Positions 38,476-50,884 of a stretch of DNA of 64,000 nucleotides are shown here, one piece after another. A program made the position numbers and the translations under genes. Below the pieces are notes generated by a model, which saw nothing but the letters and a program-made list of their open reading frames with translations, was not told the DNA's origin and did no database searches. How positions within the stretch are numbered: the stretch's first letter is position 1; each line of letters begins with the position of its first letter. The stretch covers positions 7,564,001 through 7,628,000 of the forward strand of contig CAJFCV020000003.1 in assembly GCA_904066235.2 (NCBI GenBank). The letters run 5' to 3'. The stretch comes from Bursaphelenchus xylophilus (taxonomy: Eukaryota; Nematoda; Chromadorea; Rhabditida; Aphelenchoididae).

Positions 38476-39668
38476 TTGGGCTTCATATGGGGTATCAACT
38501 TATAAATTTGACAATGGGAACATGTAAACTTAAAATCAAGGAAGTACCTAACAACCTACTAATGCACGGAAATTTTGCAAATTTATCCCACATTTACAAT
38601 ATTTTAGAATACTATTTGTAATACTCCCCCGAGACTGTTTTGTTACAATTATATTCTAGTTCGACTACATAATGATGTAGTCCTGTTGAAACGAAATGAT
38701 ATAATTCCATACGAAGATGTTGCAAGGCTTCCGACAACAAATATCAAAACTTGCAATATATCACAAGAAATATACGATGACGAAATCAAAAAAGTAAATT
38801 CTTACCGTAATTCTTTTTCACAATGATTAAAAAAATGCAAATTACTCCTCCGGACTCATAAGTACTCAAAATTAAACTTCATAGCCTCAGGCTGTTTCCT
38901 TATTTGTGTTGAAGATACTGCCGGATCTCGCTGAGGTTAAAGATTGCATAATTTTGAAATATAGAGGGTCAAAAATGAGAGAATTCGGAGATAGCAATTT
39001 TATGACAAAAACGGACCCCTCTTGTACTAATTTTTTCGGCTTGTACTTAATTACCGGTATAAGGCACTATTACAGGCGGAGTGCAACGCAGACACTACTC
39101 GGAAACTTTGGACCCTTAGAACTAAGAATTTGACAAGGCTGGCGGACAATTCGCAGGAGGGAATAATAAAACAAATTGATTAGCAAACTTGCCCTTCGGA
39201 CAAATTAATTTGCCCAATCGCCAATGAAAGATTAAATTAAATTTTCGATGACAAACACGAGGAAACTCGAAAGGATTACGTTTTCTTCCTAATACGGTAG
39301 ACAATTTTCTTAATTTATCTTTGCAAAAATAGACTGGCTTATTATGCAGTATCAGGTAAGTTTGACGTCTTTTAACAATCCTCCATTTTTTTGCCACTTT
39401 GGTGCTCTAAAATAAATACGGATTTTTCATCCATGTAATTATGTATTCATTTCGTATACTCAAGTTGTCCCACTGTTTTCTGGAACTGGAATTACTTCCA
39501 GAACACATCTAATTCCCGTAAAAATCATATTCATTGTATTTTTAGACCAGAAAAAGTTCTATGTTGCATGTATTGCGTAACACCTCAAAAATGATGATAG
39601 AAGAGAGAAAGGGAACGGGCCTCTTTTTCTGTTTGACAAAAGCACAACTGGAGGGGAAAGCGAGGCAC

Positions 39669-39740
39669 GGGGGTATAGCTCAGGGGTAGAGCGCTCGCTT
39701 TGCATGCGAGAAGTCTGGGGTTCGAATCCCCATACCTCCA
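39669..39740 (+). tRNA. tRNA-Ala (anticodon TGC)
   Basis: 72 nt, a full cloverleaf. The acceptor stem GGGGGTA pairs with TACCTCC and includes the G3-U70 wobble that identifies alanine tRNAs. The anticodon loop is TTTGCAT and the T arm holds GGTTCGAATCC (B box). Discriminator base is A. Confidence 0.97.
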
Positions 39741-42700
39741 GAAAACTTTTGGATTTTTTAAAATTGCATTTATAAGGTTCGTTTATTTCTTAATATACAC
39801 TTTTTGAAGAAAACTATAAAAGGTAGGAAAAAATAATCATAAACATCAGAAAGATTCTTCACTAAAATGGAGATATTCGGGCCCCGACCTCATAACATCC
39901 AATGCCATAACAGCATAACCATGTTCCGCCTTTTTACATATATGATTTATATACAGGCCATGTAACCACGATGTCATCCCCCATTCCTAGACTATTTTCG
40001 GATTGGATTTGATGAGATTGCCGCGAGAACGTAGGTCTGCGTGTACCTAAGGTTATAAACAACCGATACTGAAGTATTACTTGTAAGGCAAAATAGAGTA
40101 TTTATCGGCGGAAATGCGGGATGACTATTATATAGATATTTTAAAGCCAACATGACGAGACGGAGTTTGACATCTTATAAAATTGGATTACGAAAACGTG
40201 GAAAGGGAGGTGGATTTCCAAACTTTTATCAGAACGGAGAAGTTCTGCTCTGAGAAGCCGGAAATAAAATTAGCAACATATCACAGAGGTCATGGAAAAA
40301 ATGTAAAAAAATTCTCTCTTTTAGCCCTTCTGAGACCACAGTTCGTTCCACGCTCAAAGACTCCCGACCCAAATGTCGGCTCATGTGTTATCAACTTCCA
40401 AGAACAACAATGCGTAATTACCCGGTCCTCTGATTTCGTTTTTCCCATGTTCTTGCAATCTTAGAACGTGCAGCCTTCGGAAATCGCCTTTAGAATGAAA
40501 AAAAACACAGTCATTAAATCCGGGTGGCACTATAAATAACAGGCCGACAGACGTTCGCCCTAAGGCGATAATCGCTCTGAAGTCGGAATCCTTGATTGCA
40601 AATTGTTAAATTATCCGAAAATGCAACTTTTTAGAGGCGGAATAGTAGAGTACTGAAGCGAACGCAAATTTCTCGTCATTGGACGTTTGTTTCGCTGTTT
40701 CGTTGTCGAATTTAACGGCCATTTGAAGTCGGAGGGAACGCGTGATTACACAATGCCACTCCTTTTTATGACAACTTACGGTAGACATGACCTTTGAAAC
40801 CAAAACGACATGTAATGTTTACAGATCGAGGGGATACAGTAGGATTAGAGAGCAGAAGGGGAAATGACGACGAAGATGACGAAGAAAGAAATTTAGAACG
40901 GTGAGAAAATCTGCGAACGATAAACACATAGACAGTGATAAATGCAAGCCGAGTTCAAACGTCAGAAGACAAAGGAATCACAATACAAATCCAACCAGAA
41001 ACATTAAAGGAAGCGTAAAAATCTGGCACATAACGATCTCAAGAAATCTCAACCACCTAAAAATTTTTCTCAAACTTAAAATCGAATATGAACTGTCAGA
41101 GTCGGAAGCATTTGTAAGCTTGTTCTTTCCACCTGCAATTTCATTTTCCGATGAATTTTTTAAGCTGTTTTTCGATGTCGTTAAGGAGCGCCTAATCAAT
41201 GCATGGACGCTTGTTTTATAACCGTCTTTCACGGACTTCAAGAGGGCAATGGATTTGTCATCATAAAACATTGACGCCGACTAACATCCGTGTATTTGTG
41301 TGTATACGGTATGAGCACAAGTTTGTATTCTGATCTTTGAACTGATTTGCAACAAGTCCATAACAAAACAAAAGCAAAATATATATATTTTTTAATGATC
41401 TCAAACAAAGCAAAATCCACATTCCCTTAAGACCAAAATTTAGAATGGAACAATCTTTGGAAAGAATTGGATAATTGACCGATTACTCGAGGGTAACCTT
41501 CTCCCTAAGCATTCAATTCGAGAAGTCATATTGCTCCATAATTGCTGACTAAGCCAGCGTTTATTTCCTGCTCAAGTCAAGGTTACCTTTTCAATTCTCT
41601 GATTGGTAAGTAAAGCTAGAATTGCTTTGTTTGATACTTTTTTGACAGTCTAATGTGATTTCTCCCAGACCCATTCTACTTTCCAAAACTCCATAGCTTC
41701 AATCCCAACGCCCAAAGGTCGGCTGATATGTAGTCAATAACCGTAGCAATGTAATACAATACTCTTTTGCGCATTCTTTTGTAATTTTTCTTCGAAAAAT
41801 CGGCTTTTAGACTCTTGTTGAGAGCGGAGCGCGAACACTGTATTGAATGTTTTATATCAAAAAAATATTCTCGGAAAGCGACTTTTTTGAAGAGCCCAGC
41901 GGACGGAGAGCAACAAATTATTTGAAAAACGAGGAGCTTCCGGATTTGCTGACTCAGTAACTCTCTGATCAGTAGACGTAATAGGGGAGGGGAGATTGGG
42001 AAATAAAGGGGGATATTCATTTTGATGGTCGTTGGCCGTCCGTATTGCTTAGAGTACTTAACTAATCTAATAACTCATCGTTTTTTAGAAAAAGTATTTC
42101 TGGGAGATAAGAATCGGCTTCAATTCACAAGGTCTGCAAGTCTAAGACTCTGTGAGATGACTTGCCAAGTTTCGCTTTGTTCTATGACTATAGCTAATTT
42201 TATCGCAATTTGAGCCTTGTCCTCCCTATTCAGATTTTAACACTTTGTCTCTCCCACATCTTATTTTTCAAAACACATCATAATCTTGTTATTTTCCTTT
42301 CGTTAAACCAGATTAGGCTGGGTACTTTCTGCTCCTTCCCCATTGTTTTTATCAAACGCCATCCCGTTTCCACCTGTAATTCTCTCCAATCTTATCGATC
42401 CGATGTCCCCGTTGTACGCAATTCGACCGCCAAAACCCCCTTCCCCAGAGCTTTTTTTGATCGCCAGAAAAAGACAAAACAAATGACCCGAAAGGAAATA
42501 TAAAGTTCCATTCTGCGTAATATGAACCGTTTGGATTCGTTTTCCCATTGAAATCTTTGGCGATCCGTGAGCTTACTGAGTAACAGTTTTTTACACGGGG
42601 TTATGGGTTTCTGTTAAAAAGTAGTTTTAAGTTGTGTCTTTGTTTTTCATACAAATATTCGTCAAATATTACAACAATTTGTTGGTTTTGTAATGGTCAA

Positions 42701-42855
42701 AGTTGACGAACAAGTTCCCTCTCGGCTCTCCGTAAGAGAAGCCGTTAATACATATTTGCGAATTACTCTGTAACTTTTGTCAGTAGTTTCTTTACTCTCC
42801 AAACTTTTCTTTGATTTCTTTTTTTTCTTTTACCGAAAAAAGATAACATAAAATG
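39741..42855. other. intergenic, no supported gene
   Basis: About 3 kb. Open frames at 40183-40464 and 40901-41221 lack proper ATG starts or splice context. A 114-codon minus frame at 42020-41676 has an ATG and ends in a fragment (SADLWALGLKLW) that recalls a kinase subdomain IX, but nothing around it supports a kinase. Confidence 0.45.
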
Positions 42856-42863
42856 GATTTCTT

Positions 42864-43246
42864 GGCTTCGTGGAAAATCGACAGAGTGAAATTGTAAATT
42901 GGAAGGAGTGTGGAAGTCGGACAGGGGAAATTGGACAGATTTTCTTCGCTGCAATCGTACGAAATGTCACTGTTGAAATTGGACGGAGTGCACTCTGCAG
43001 AGTGAAACTCGACAGATTTTTTTTCACTGCAAAAAATAATTACATGATGTTTCAATAGTGACATTTCGTACGATTGCAGCGAAAAAAATCTGTCCAATTT
43101 CACCCTGTCCAAATTATTTTTGTCCAATTTCACTCTGTCCAATTTCCACGAAGCCATTTTTTGCAGTGAAAAAAAATCTGTCCAGTTTCCGCGCTCCGTC
43201 CAGTTTATATCTGCCCAATTTCACTCTGTCCATTTTCCACGAAGCC
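42864..43246. mobile_element. 383-bp MITE with 8-bp target duplication
   Basis: Terminal inverted repeats of about 31 bp with one mismatch begin GGCTTCGTGGAAAAT. The element is flanked by perfect GATTTCTT copies at 42856-42863 and 43247-43254. The interior is built from many forward and inverted copies of a GGACAGAGTGAAATT-like unit, with a second inverted pair around ACATTTCGTACGATTGCAGC. An 8-bp duplication fits hAT or P-type transposases. There is no coding capacity. It lies about 250 bp upstream of the first gene of the four-TM array. Confidence 0.85.
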
Positions 43247-43508
43247 GATTTCTTTTGTCATTCCATAAAATTGGCCGTATGCGTATTGTGAAATGAATAT
43301 TGTTTTGGAGTCGTTTTTTAAAAAAGATCCGACCGATTTTCGACTTTTGGCCCGAGTTTTTTGGAAAGGAATTTTCTCTGCGCATTTTTTTGTTTTCCGA
43401 TTAGCGATGTTTTTATCTCGATTTTATTTGATTTTCTTTAGACTTTCCTGATTGTTGGAGTAAATAAAGCTTTTAGGACTATCCTTTGCCCACATATCAG
43501 CCTACAAA

Positions 43509-44138
43509 ATGGGAATCGAAGATGATGACGTCATGGTGAAGATGTGTCGATGGCAAATTCATGTTCATGTAGGTTTTGGTTGCTACAAAATGAATGGTTG
43601 TATCTAAAATTTCTTAGAATAAAGTTTTGTGTTTTTCAGAAGGCGACCTTCGTTCTCGGATTTGTCTACATTGTTCTTGGTTTCTTCGTCGGAGTTTCCG
43701 TTCTCCAGACTCAGGATTATGTGGCTTTGGTTGATTGTTTATTATACGTTGGTTCTGGAGGACTCTTACTTCATGGGAACACAAAAGGAAAGCCCAGGTT
43801 TTACTGGCCTATGATGATTTTTAACGTGGGTTTTAGTGATCACCTTATTCCAGATGTTTCGACCGATACTGTTTACCTAAATCGCTATTTTTTAGGGAAT
43901 CCACGTGATGGTCAGCCTAATCTACTTCCTATATGTCTTCGCCGTCCTTATTGGCCTCGCCGAGCCCTCCCAGCCCTTTGATGACATTGGGGACATTGGT
44001 GCTTTGATCGGATACAGCACTGGAGAGCGGGTTGGCATCGCCATTGGAGAGTTGTTGATGTGTCTGATGCTTTCTTGGTTTGGGTATGTGGTGTACAGAG
44101 GATATAAGTATCTGCTCAATGGAGGATTGCCCTTCTGA
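43509..44138 (+). CDS. four-TM LAPTM-like protein, array member 1
   Basis: Exons 43509-43568, 43640-43825, 43896-44138, 162 aa. Exon 1 gives an acidic start and CRWQIHVH, the position where other members have a Cys-Cys-x-His-Val motif; here only one Cys is left. Exon 2 has TM1 (TFVLGFVYIVLGFFVGV) and TM2 (ALVDCLLYVGSGGLLLHG), then KPRFYWPMMIFN. Exon 3 has TM3 and TM4 and ends FGYVVYRGYKYLLNGG. The Cys/His N-terminus, four TMs and a Tyr-containing stretch after TM4 resemble lysosomal LAPTM4/5 proteins. I cannot give a function. AATAAA near 44275 is a likely poly(A) signal. Confidence 0.85.
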
Positions 44139-44783
44139 ATTTGCATAACACCATTGATTTTGATCACTCACAGATTTAAATTCCTGCATGTTTATTTATT
44201 TATTAGTCTATGATTATTGCTGCTTAGACGTTCTCAAATATAATTTATGCCAGTGTACAGATCAGATATTGTGAATAAAGTATACAAATTGAAGTTAAAT
44301 GTGTTTGTTTAGCAGAATATTTAGATTCCACTCGATCATCATTATACTGACAATGAATGTAAAAGCAACGTTACCTTACGACGAGCCTTGGCGTTTATGT
44401 TGTATATGTTTTTCCGTTTAATAAAACTTTACTTTTCCACATTCCTTCCTCTTTCCCCAGGAACAATCACTGTCTGGATTCTCGTTTTTCTGATTCGAAA
44501 ACAATGTCAGAAGACGCTGTCGTATTGTCAATTAATCTGGCTCCGAAACTTCTTTTCACCCCGCATCGTACAACTTTACTGTAGATGAAATTAAAATGTC
44601 ATTGTTGTTGAAAGTAGGAGGATTCCGGGATGTTATTATGAGTAATTCCTCCATTCAAGACGCCGTCTCCGCCTGTACTCACATTGTCTTGGGCCTGATA
44701 GAACGATGGCCCTGGCCTTTAAAAGGGTCAGGATGGAACGTTTTGGCTATATTGTTATTTGATTTCTCCTTTTTTTCATCGCA

Positions 44784-45518
44784 ATGGTCGAGTTGCAAAT
44801 GTTCAAGTCTCAGAGGGATGAGATCAGCGTGTGCTGTCTTCCGCCGATCCATGTTAGCGTAAGTTAAGTGCCTAGCAACAAGCCTTATTTCTTCTTTGTT
44901 TTTTAAAATCAATCAAAACTTTAGACGTTGGTCAAAATCGTTGCGGCTTTTTCAATCTTCGTGGCATTACTCGGACTGTTAAGCTGCTTTCTGATTGGAT
45001 GGTATGGGATTTTCGGCCCAGTCCTATTCCTGATTGCGTCAGTCCTGTTATTCGTTGGTTCAAACAAGAACGATACCGGACTCTTCTGGCCCTACATGAT
45101 CGTTAATGTGAGTTTCTACAAGTTATTGACTCTGCGCTTTTAGTTTATTCGAGTTAAAAATTGCATTTAGGTCTTGTACATCCTCTACGTCATATGCCAA
45201 CTCATCTTCTGTATCATCGGAACCGTGATTTCTCAAGTTGGTGGGGGCGAGGGGTTACTTTGGTGGACTTGTGAAGAACTTCGGGCTCTGAAATGGTTGT
45301 TCCCTGGTCTGGTTATTCCAATTATTGTTTCTTTATTGATTGCCATTTGGTGTCAATACGTCGTGTTGAAGGGATATCAGTATATTGAGGCCAGAAAACG
45401 TAACTTGGTCGAGCCAATCAGAGTGCCCTATCCTCAAGATGTGCCCAGAGTTGTGGAGGAGACCGTGACCTACCCCAGAACTCATGTTTATGATCCACCA
45501 AGAACTGGACATTTCTAA
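44784..45518 (+). CDS. four-TM LAPTM-like protein, array member 2, longest tail
   Basis: Exons 44784-44858, 44925-45107, 45171-45518, 201 aa. The N-terminus reads SVCCLPPIHVS with the Cys pair and HV. Exon 2 is 183 nt, the only one of the nine that is not 186. After TM4 (CQYVVLKGYQYIEARKRN) comes a 36-residue cytoplasmic tail rich in Pro and Tyr (PIRVPYPQDVPRV, HVYDPPRTGHF). Such tails in LAPTM proteins carry PY or YxxPhi sorting signals; the resemblance is loose and the sorting role is inferred. The start ATG at 44784 was chosen because it sits just before the Cys motif; the frame is open further up. Confidence 0.85.
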
Positions 45519-45811
45519 AAGTCTCAATGGTTTTAATGCTTTTCTCCAATCGAATCTGATCAACTTTACTTTTTACTATAACAAAATAAATTCTTTCATT
45601 TAGAATTGTAAATCGAATTGTAAAATACATCCCTTAAAAGGAAAGCTATAAAAAATATTCGCTTATATATAAAAGAGACCTTCGGTTATAATAGAACTGA
45701 TTATTATATAGCATTCCCCATTGCATTGTTGCCTCGAGAATCGCTAGAATAAAAGATGACACGGGTCTTCGATTTCAGTTATTTTTGTGCTATATTTTTC
45801 TCTAGATCGCT

Positions 45812-46400
45812 ATGACTACAGTGTCGATTTGTCCTTGTTATCAAACAAATATTTTCGTAGGTGTAGTAAATATGTAATGCCAAGAGTGGTGCAACATCTT
45901 TTAGTTTGCAAATCGGATCATCGCTGGTATTACTGCATTGCTTGTCCCATGCGTTTGCATTCTACATTTTAACTGGCTGACTTATTGGGGCTTTGTGTAT
46001 GGGGTAGTACTGTTAATTGGAGCCGTTTTATTGGTGGTTTCGACTTTTAGAAAATACCGAGCGTTGTATTTGGCGTATGAATGTATAATTGTAGGTCATA
46101 AACAAATTCAAAAAGGAAATCGCCTTGTGATCTCTTCAGGCCTGCAACGTAATTGGATTATTTATCACCGTCGGAAAATCGATCGGCTATGTAATTGCCC
46201 TATCGCGGGATAACATAATCGACCCTCCAAAAGAAAAAAGGGATATTTTAAGAGCAACTCATATCTTTATCATTGTGGCATCAATTATCTGCGCCTTGAT
46301 TTTAATTTGGTGCGGATATATTGTGAAAAATGGATATAAATTACTGAAGAGACAAGGAGCCTTTGATGGAGTTGCCGAACTCTCACATAGTAATATTTGA
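45812..46400 (+). CDS. four-TM LAPTM-like protein, array member 3
   Basis: Exons 45812-45856, 45905-46090, 46140-46400, 163 aa. The N-terminus MTTVSICPCYQTNIF keeps CxC but lacks the HV. Introns are 48-49 nt. TM1 and TM2 lie in exon 2, ending LAYECII where most members have a WN. Exon 3 carries a 35-residue loop after TM3, then TM4 and CGYIVKNGYKLLKRQ. It is closest to member 4 by eye (shared RVVAG/RIIAG start, YWG, and VSTF/VSTY). Confidence 0.82.
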
Positions 46401-46602
46401 TTTATTGAATATTTGATAAATAAATAAACTTGAATAAAAAATTCGTACAGACTCGAGTTAAAAAAAAATGAATTGTATGACTTCTTGGCATTTCCAGCGT
46501 CTATTGTTGACAAAAAACTAAAAAGCGCCAATGGTGAACATTTTCTCGCATCATTTTTTATATGTCTTCTTCGCCTTAGGTTGCGAATATATTTAGTTTG
46601 AC

Positions 46603-47191
46603 ATGGTTAAAATAACTGTGTGTTATCGCTATCAAGGCGATGTTACTGTAAGTGCATTGGGTTAAAATATGTACAGGCCTTCTCCATGACGGAGTCCCGT
46701 ACAATGTCTTAGTGTTCCTGCTTTTTAGACCGTCCACCGAGTCGTTGCTGGGATCACGGTTCTTCTTGCAATCGCCGTTTCTCTCCTACATTACACTGAT
46801 TGTGGATATTGGGGCATTCTTTATGGAATTAGTCTATTGGTCGGGGCAATTTGTTTATTCGTCTCTACTTATGTAGAAAACTCATTCCTGTATTCGATCT
46901 ACAAGTATATTGCGGTAAGCCGAACAATTCCCAGGCAATCAACTTGGAAAAATTGTCTTTATTTAGGCCATAAATGTAGCCGGATTGCTAATACTCGTTA
47001 CAAGGATGATTGTAAACGTTTGTGAAGCATATGACGTGAACGAAAGCATCCCAGAAGATACGAGGGAACGAAACAAATTGATCGGGCCAATTGTGGTCTT
47101 CTGCTCGATTTCTTGTGGGGTTATTCTGATTTGGTGTGCGTTTATCGTCATTAAATCCTGTAAATTGCAGAATAAAGAAGAGTGTTTTTGA
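46603..47191 (+). CDS. four-TM LAPTM-like protein, array member 4
   Basis: Exons 46603-46647, 46729-46914, 46967-47191, 151 aa. The N-terminus MVKITVCYRYQGDVT has only one Cys. The TM segments are clear: VVAGITVLLAIAVSLLH, GILYGISLLVGAICLFV, AINVAGLLILVTRMIV and PIVVFCSISCGVILIWCAFIV. It ends in a short Cys-containing tail, SCKLQNKEECF. No sorting motif is obvious. The start codon lies just inside a typical AT-rich leader. Confidence 0.82.
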
Positions 47192-47408
47192 ATATTTGAG
47201 TTAAAGAAGAGTGTAATGACTTTCTCTAGCTTGTGGTATGAGGAATAATAATTTCGTTACAATGAATCATACCAAGTGACCTTTTAGGTGGCAAAAATTA
47301 CGTTGATTAATGTGTCATATCTTCTAGCCTTAAGAGTTTTTGTAATCATATTTCTAATGAACAACACAAACTAGTCAAGATCTTTATTTTTCTTTTTGTT
47401 GGCTTTCA

Positions 47409-48047
47409 ATGGGTAGCAGAAAAATCAACGTGTGTTTATGTTGTCACGGCAATACGACTGTAGGTCATATTGAAAGTTTTCGATGAAAACTAGTTCTTAT
47501 TGTAGACCTTTACGTATACTGTCGGGATTTTTTCAATAATTTACTCGCTAATTGGAATTCTTAAAGCATTTTTTCTGGAAATATATTCGTTAATTGCGAT
47601 GCCTGCAGCAGTGATAGTATTGTCTGCATTGTTAATTATTGGGGCTTACAAACGCCAAAGACTTTTGTTTTTGCCATTTCTTACCGGTAATGTAAGTGTA
47701 ATATTAAAAATACTCAAAGATTTTTTGATCATAGATATTTTTATGTGTTTCAGGTAATAGTCATCGGAATTTATATGGTTGGTCTAGGATGTTACTTATA
47801 CACTGCTATCTGTGTATTTGCCGGGATCGGAGACGAAAACTTTTACGGAATTGCTACCGGAATGGAGAAACAATCAATCCCGCTAGTAATTATTGCTCTG
47901 TTTCTTGCACTCACCTTTGCTGTGTGGAGCGAGCTTGCCGTATTCGAAGCATACAAATCACTCGACCCGAAAATTAAAGACGAAGAACTTTCAGAGGACT
48001 CTGAAGTTTTTGAGCAAGAAACTTGTAATGATAACATTTACATCTAG
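47409..48047 (+). CDS. four-TM LAPTM-like protein, array member 5
   Basis: Exons 47409-47459, 47506-47691, 47754-48047, 176 aa. The N-terminus KINVCLCCHGNTT restores the Cys-Cys-His cluster. Exon 2 ends LLFLPFLTGN. Exon 3 has TM3, a loop (GIGDENFYGIATGMEKQ), TM4 (IIALFLALTFAVWSELAVF) and an acidic tail (KDEELSEDSEVFEQE) unlike any other member. The acidic tail might serve as a dileucine-like or acidic-cluster signal; this is speculation. Confidence 0.83.
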
Positions 48048-48460
48048 CATAGAATTAATAAATAGAAACCTTATTCACGATTATTGGTTTGTCGTTTCTT
48101 TGCATGTGGCGTTTTGTACCAAAAACAGAAGAAGTCCGCATTAATCACCGAGAAACCCTTCACAGTGGACAACACAACGCGTAGCGGGGCCTTGCTGAAG
48201 TTCTGTCTTTTGGCGTCATCTGATTGAAAGGGCTGGTGACAAGTCACAATGTTTTTAGCTTGTTATGCAACGGGTGGATTCAGAGAGTTGAAAAAAGATC
48301 TGAACTTAAAACATTGCAATGAGTCACATATACTTGAAACAAATGTCCCGCGAAATAAACCTCTTATATATATCATGCATGCGACAATGGTGTTTCTGAG
48401 ATCACATTTTATATGGACTGTTAAAAGAAGTCACTGCTTCCAGACCTACATTTCTTTGCA

Positions 48461-49002
48461 ATGTCTGATACAACATGTTGCTGTTGTAGATGTAACTCTC
48501 TTGTAAGCAAACCTTCAATAAGCGTAGCTCATGTTAATTTCAGAGCATTGTCAAAGTACTATCCATATTATCGATGATTTTGTCCGCCCTCCTCGTCATA
48601 ACGTTTTCCATTGACAAAATATATCATTTCATTGTTTGTTCTGCGATTATTTTTGGGCTGTCCGGCCTATTATTTGTTGGTGCTGTGGCCAAGAAGAGGT
48701 TTCTCTTTGTGCCGTTTCTAATTTGCAATGTAAGAACTTAGATAACTCGGCAATTTTTGAACGCTAAATCCGTTTTTTAGGCATTGACAATTGCTGGCGT
48801 CTTGATATTGGTTGGACTCATAATATTAAAAACTGTCGGTTTGTTCGACGGCTTTGAAGACGGTGAAAGCTCAGATGTGGATAATGAAACAATGAAGATA
48901 GGCCTTCCGCTTAGTATCGCGTTTTTTTCACTAGTGTTTATTTTCGATTTGTGGTGTGAATATGTAGTCTACAAAGCTTTCAAATCGTTGCGGATGCAGT
49001 GA
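48461..49002 (+). CDS. four-TM LAPTM-like protein, array member 6
   Basis: Exons 48461-48502, 48544-48729, 48781-49002, 149 aa, the shortest. The N-terminus MSDTTCCCCRCNSL has five Cys in six residues. Exon 2 runs from SIVKVLSILSMILSALLVI to FLFVPFLICN, pairing with member 5. Exon 3 has a long acidic loop (DGFEDGESSDVDNE) between TM3 and TM4 and ends EYVVYKAFKSLRMQ. Confidence 0.84.
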
Positions 49003-49429
49003 GAGGGCCTGGAAATCAGTGAATAAAATAAATATATACGTGCAATCCATATTTTTTATATCTGCGCCGTCTTGTTAAACTTATTCTAAACGCAATAAAC
49101 ACTATTATCAGACAAAAGCAAAAATTTGTAGGTCAGTATTCGATGTAAATACTATAATCAACATCAAACATTTTTTGAAAAACGCGACCGTCCTTTTCCT
49201 CTTTTACAGTTGCTTACTGAGTTACAAGCCTCAAGACAAGTTGAGTTCACGAGGGTGGATTGATATATTTACTTTCTAATTCCGAGGGTAATCTCGCCGT
49301 GTCCTGAGGTTAATGGATTTTTTAGTCGAAAAATTTTAAAATTTATAATTTCAGGTTTACGATTTTGCATTCTAATTTTGTGTTCCTTTCATGCAAAAAT
49401 TTCAGTGATTCCTAGATAGTCGTTTCTGT

Positions 49430-49457
49430 TAAGGTGTGCAGCTACAACGCCATGTTG
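49430..49457 (+). pseudogene. decayed upstream first exon of array member 7
   Basis: The 3' end CCATGTTGAT-GTAAGC matches the end of the orphan exon at 52365-52406 (CATGTTGAT-GTATGT), and about 200 bp downstream also aligns loosely in both places. Here the frame has a TAA and no proper ATG, so the exon is dead. Confidence 0.45.
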
Positions 49458-49733
49458 ATGTAAGCCTAGTCAGATCGTATCACGGGCATTCTGTTAAAAG
49501 CCAAAGAGCAAAGCGCTTGCCTCACATTTTTCCCGATAAAACTTAATCACTTCCTAAGCTCCTGGATATCTTTGACTATGAACAAAGAGCCACACCTTGC
49601 GTGGTCTTTGTTTTCATGATTACCCTTACTTATTTGGGTGCAGCGGATAGCAGTTTTGTGCTCAAATATCGGTTCTTATATGAAATTTATCCTATTTTTT
49701 TTTTCTTTTTGCAGGAGAAGAAAGGACACAGTG

Positions 49734-50362
49734 ATGTCTCATTTTAACCTCTGCTGTATCTATAAGGTTCATATTGATGTAAGTATACCTATAGGTAATC
49801 GTGGCCTTTCACAGTTTTCATTTCTTGATTTATTGATTTATCTAAGCTTGATTTCAGACGGTGGTAAAAGCAGTAGCAGTAGCGACCTTTGTGCTCTCTT
49901 TCCTTGGAATCCTTGGATTCTTCGCCGGCTTTGGCGCTACGGCTATTGTCAGCGTTGTGTTGACAGCAGCCTGTTCGGGATGTCTGCTTTATGGGGTGAT
50001 TCGTGAACAGGAATTGTTTTATTGGCCATATATGGTGTGGAATGTAAGCTGACTTTGCTTACTCAGTTTAGTTTCTTTCATAACTTTTGTTTTATTTTTT
50101 AAATTTTCAGGGTATTAAAATTATTGTTTCTATTGTTGGAATAATCATCGTTGCACTGGTAGTCGCTGCAGTGTCGTCAGATAATGTTGTTTTTAAAGAC
50201 GCTGATGGGAACATACTGACTAAAGAGCAAAGGGACCGACTGAAAACCTTGTGCATACTTGCACTTGTTGTTTACAGTTTTGATATCATCTTGGCGATTT
50301 TGTTCCAGTACATTGTTATGAAAGGACACAGGTCCATGAAATCGAGGACGACCACGAATTAG
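49734..50362 (+). CDS. four-TM LAPTM-like protein, array member 7
   Basis: Exons 49734-49778, 49858-50043, 50111-50362, 160 aa. The N-terminus is MSHFNLCCIYKVHID. It is the closest relative of member 9: same exon lengths (45, 186, 252), shared FVLSFLGILG, a WPYM(V/I)WN end to exon 2, and the tail KGHRSMKSR. The loop between TM3 and TM4 carries DADGNILTKEQRD. A TTTTTGCAG acceptor 21 bases upstream of the ATG is a likely leader site. Confidence 0.87.
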
Positions 50363-50884
50363 CGCTCCACTATTCTGATAATGCATGTACGTACAATATA
50401 TAATTTTGCTTTTGAATAAAGCTTTAATATGTATATGTAACTAACTATTAGATCAAGTAAAAAATTTTTTGGCAGTCAACATAGTCGCTTTATATCAACT
50501 GTTAGAAGAGCGTGTTAGTATTTACATCTTTGGTAGCTTACGATGTGATCCATCGTTATTTTATTCAAGAAAAGACAGAATTTTGCCCATTTTTGAATAC
50601 TGTGTTGGCCAATACTGGGATTACTGTAAAAAATCTTTTTAATAAAGTAGGCCTCCAATTTCTTTCTTATCACCTCAAAAAAACGTCATTTCCTTCTCCA
50701 ACTTCTGAAAATTTCATGCGAGTCGGCCAGTTTCTTCGTGGAGTTGCACAGAAATTAAAAAATCGAGGTAATGACCCTAATTTGTAAAATTGCAATATCC
50801 AACACTCAGAAAAGAAAAGAGCTGAATTCAAATGAGCATTCTTATCACTCCTCACTCTGATTCTTCCCTTTATTGTCCTGTTTT

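Larger units (their letters stand above)
35625..39668. other. gene-poor region
   Basis: About 4 kb upstream of flp-7 and before the tRNA. It contains two copies of a short dispersed repeat and an AT tract. A 78-codon frame at 37876-38112 (plus) has a true ATG but no splice or family support. Confidence 0.5.

Noticed and set aside
40901..41221. 106-codon plus-strand frame
   Set aside because: Starts with GTG, no leader acceptor and no similarity; codon use is unremarkable.
41676..42020. Frame ending in a kinase-like SADLWALG fragment
   Set aside because: No other kinase motif (DFG, HRD, APE) in this or nearby frames; likely chance.
50512..50787. 91-codon frame between array members 7 and 8
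   Set aside because: No TM segments or family motif and not compatible with the three-exon plan of its neighbours.
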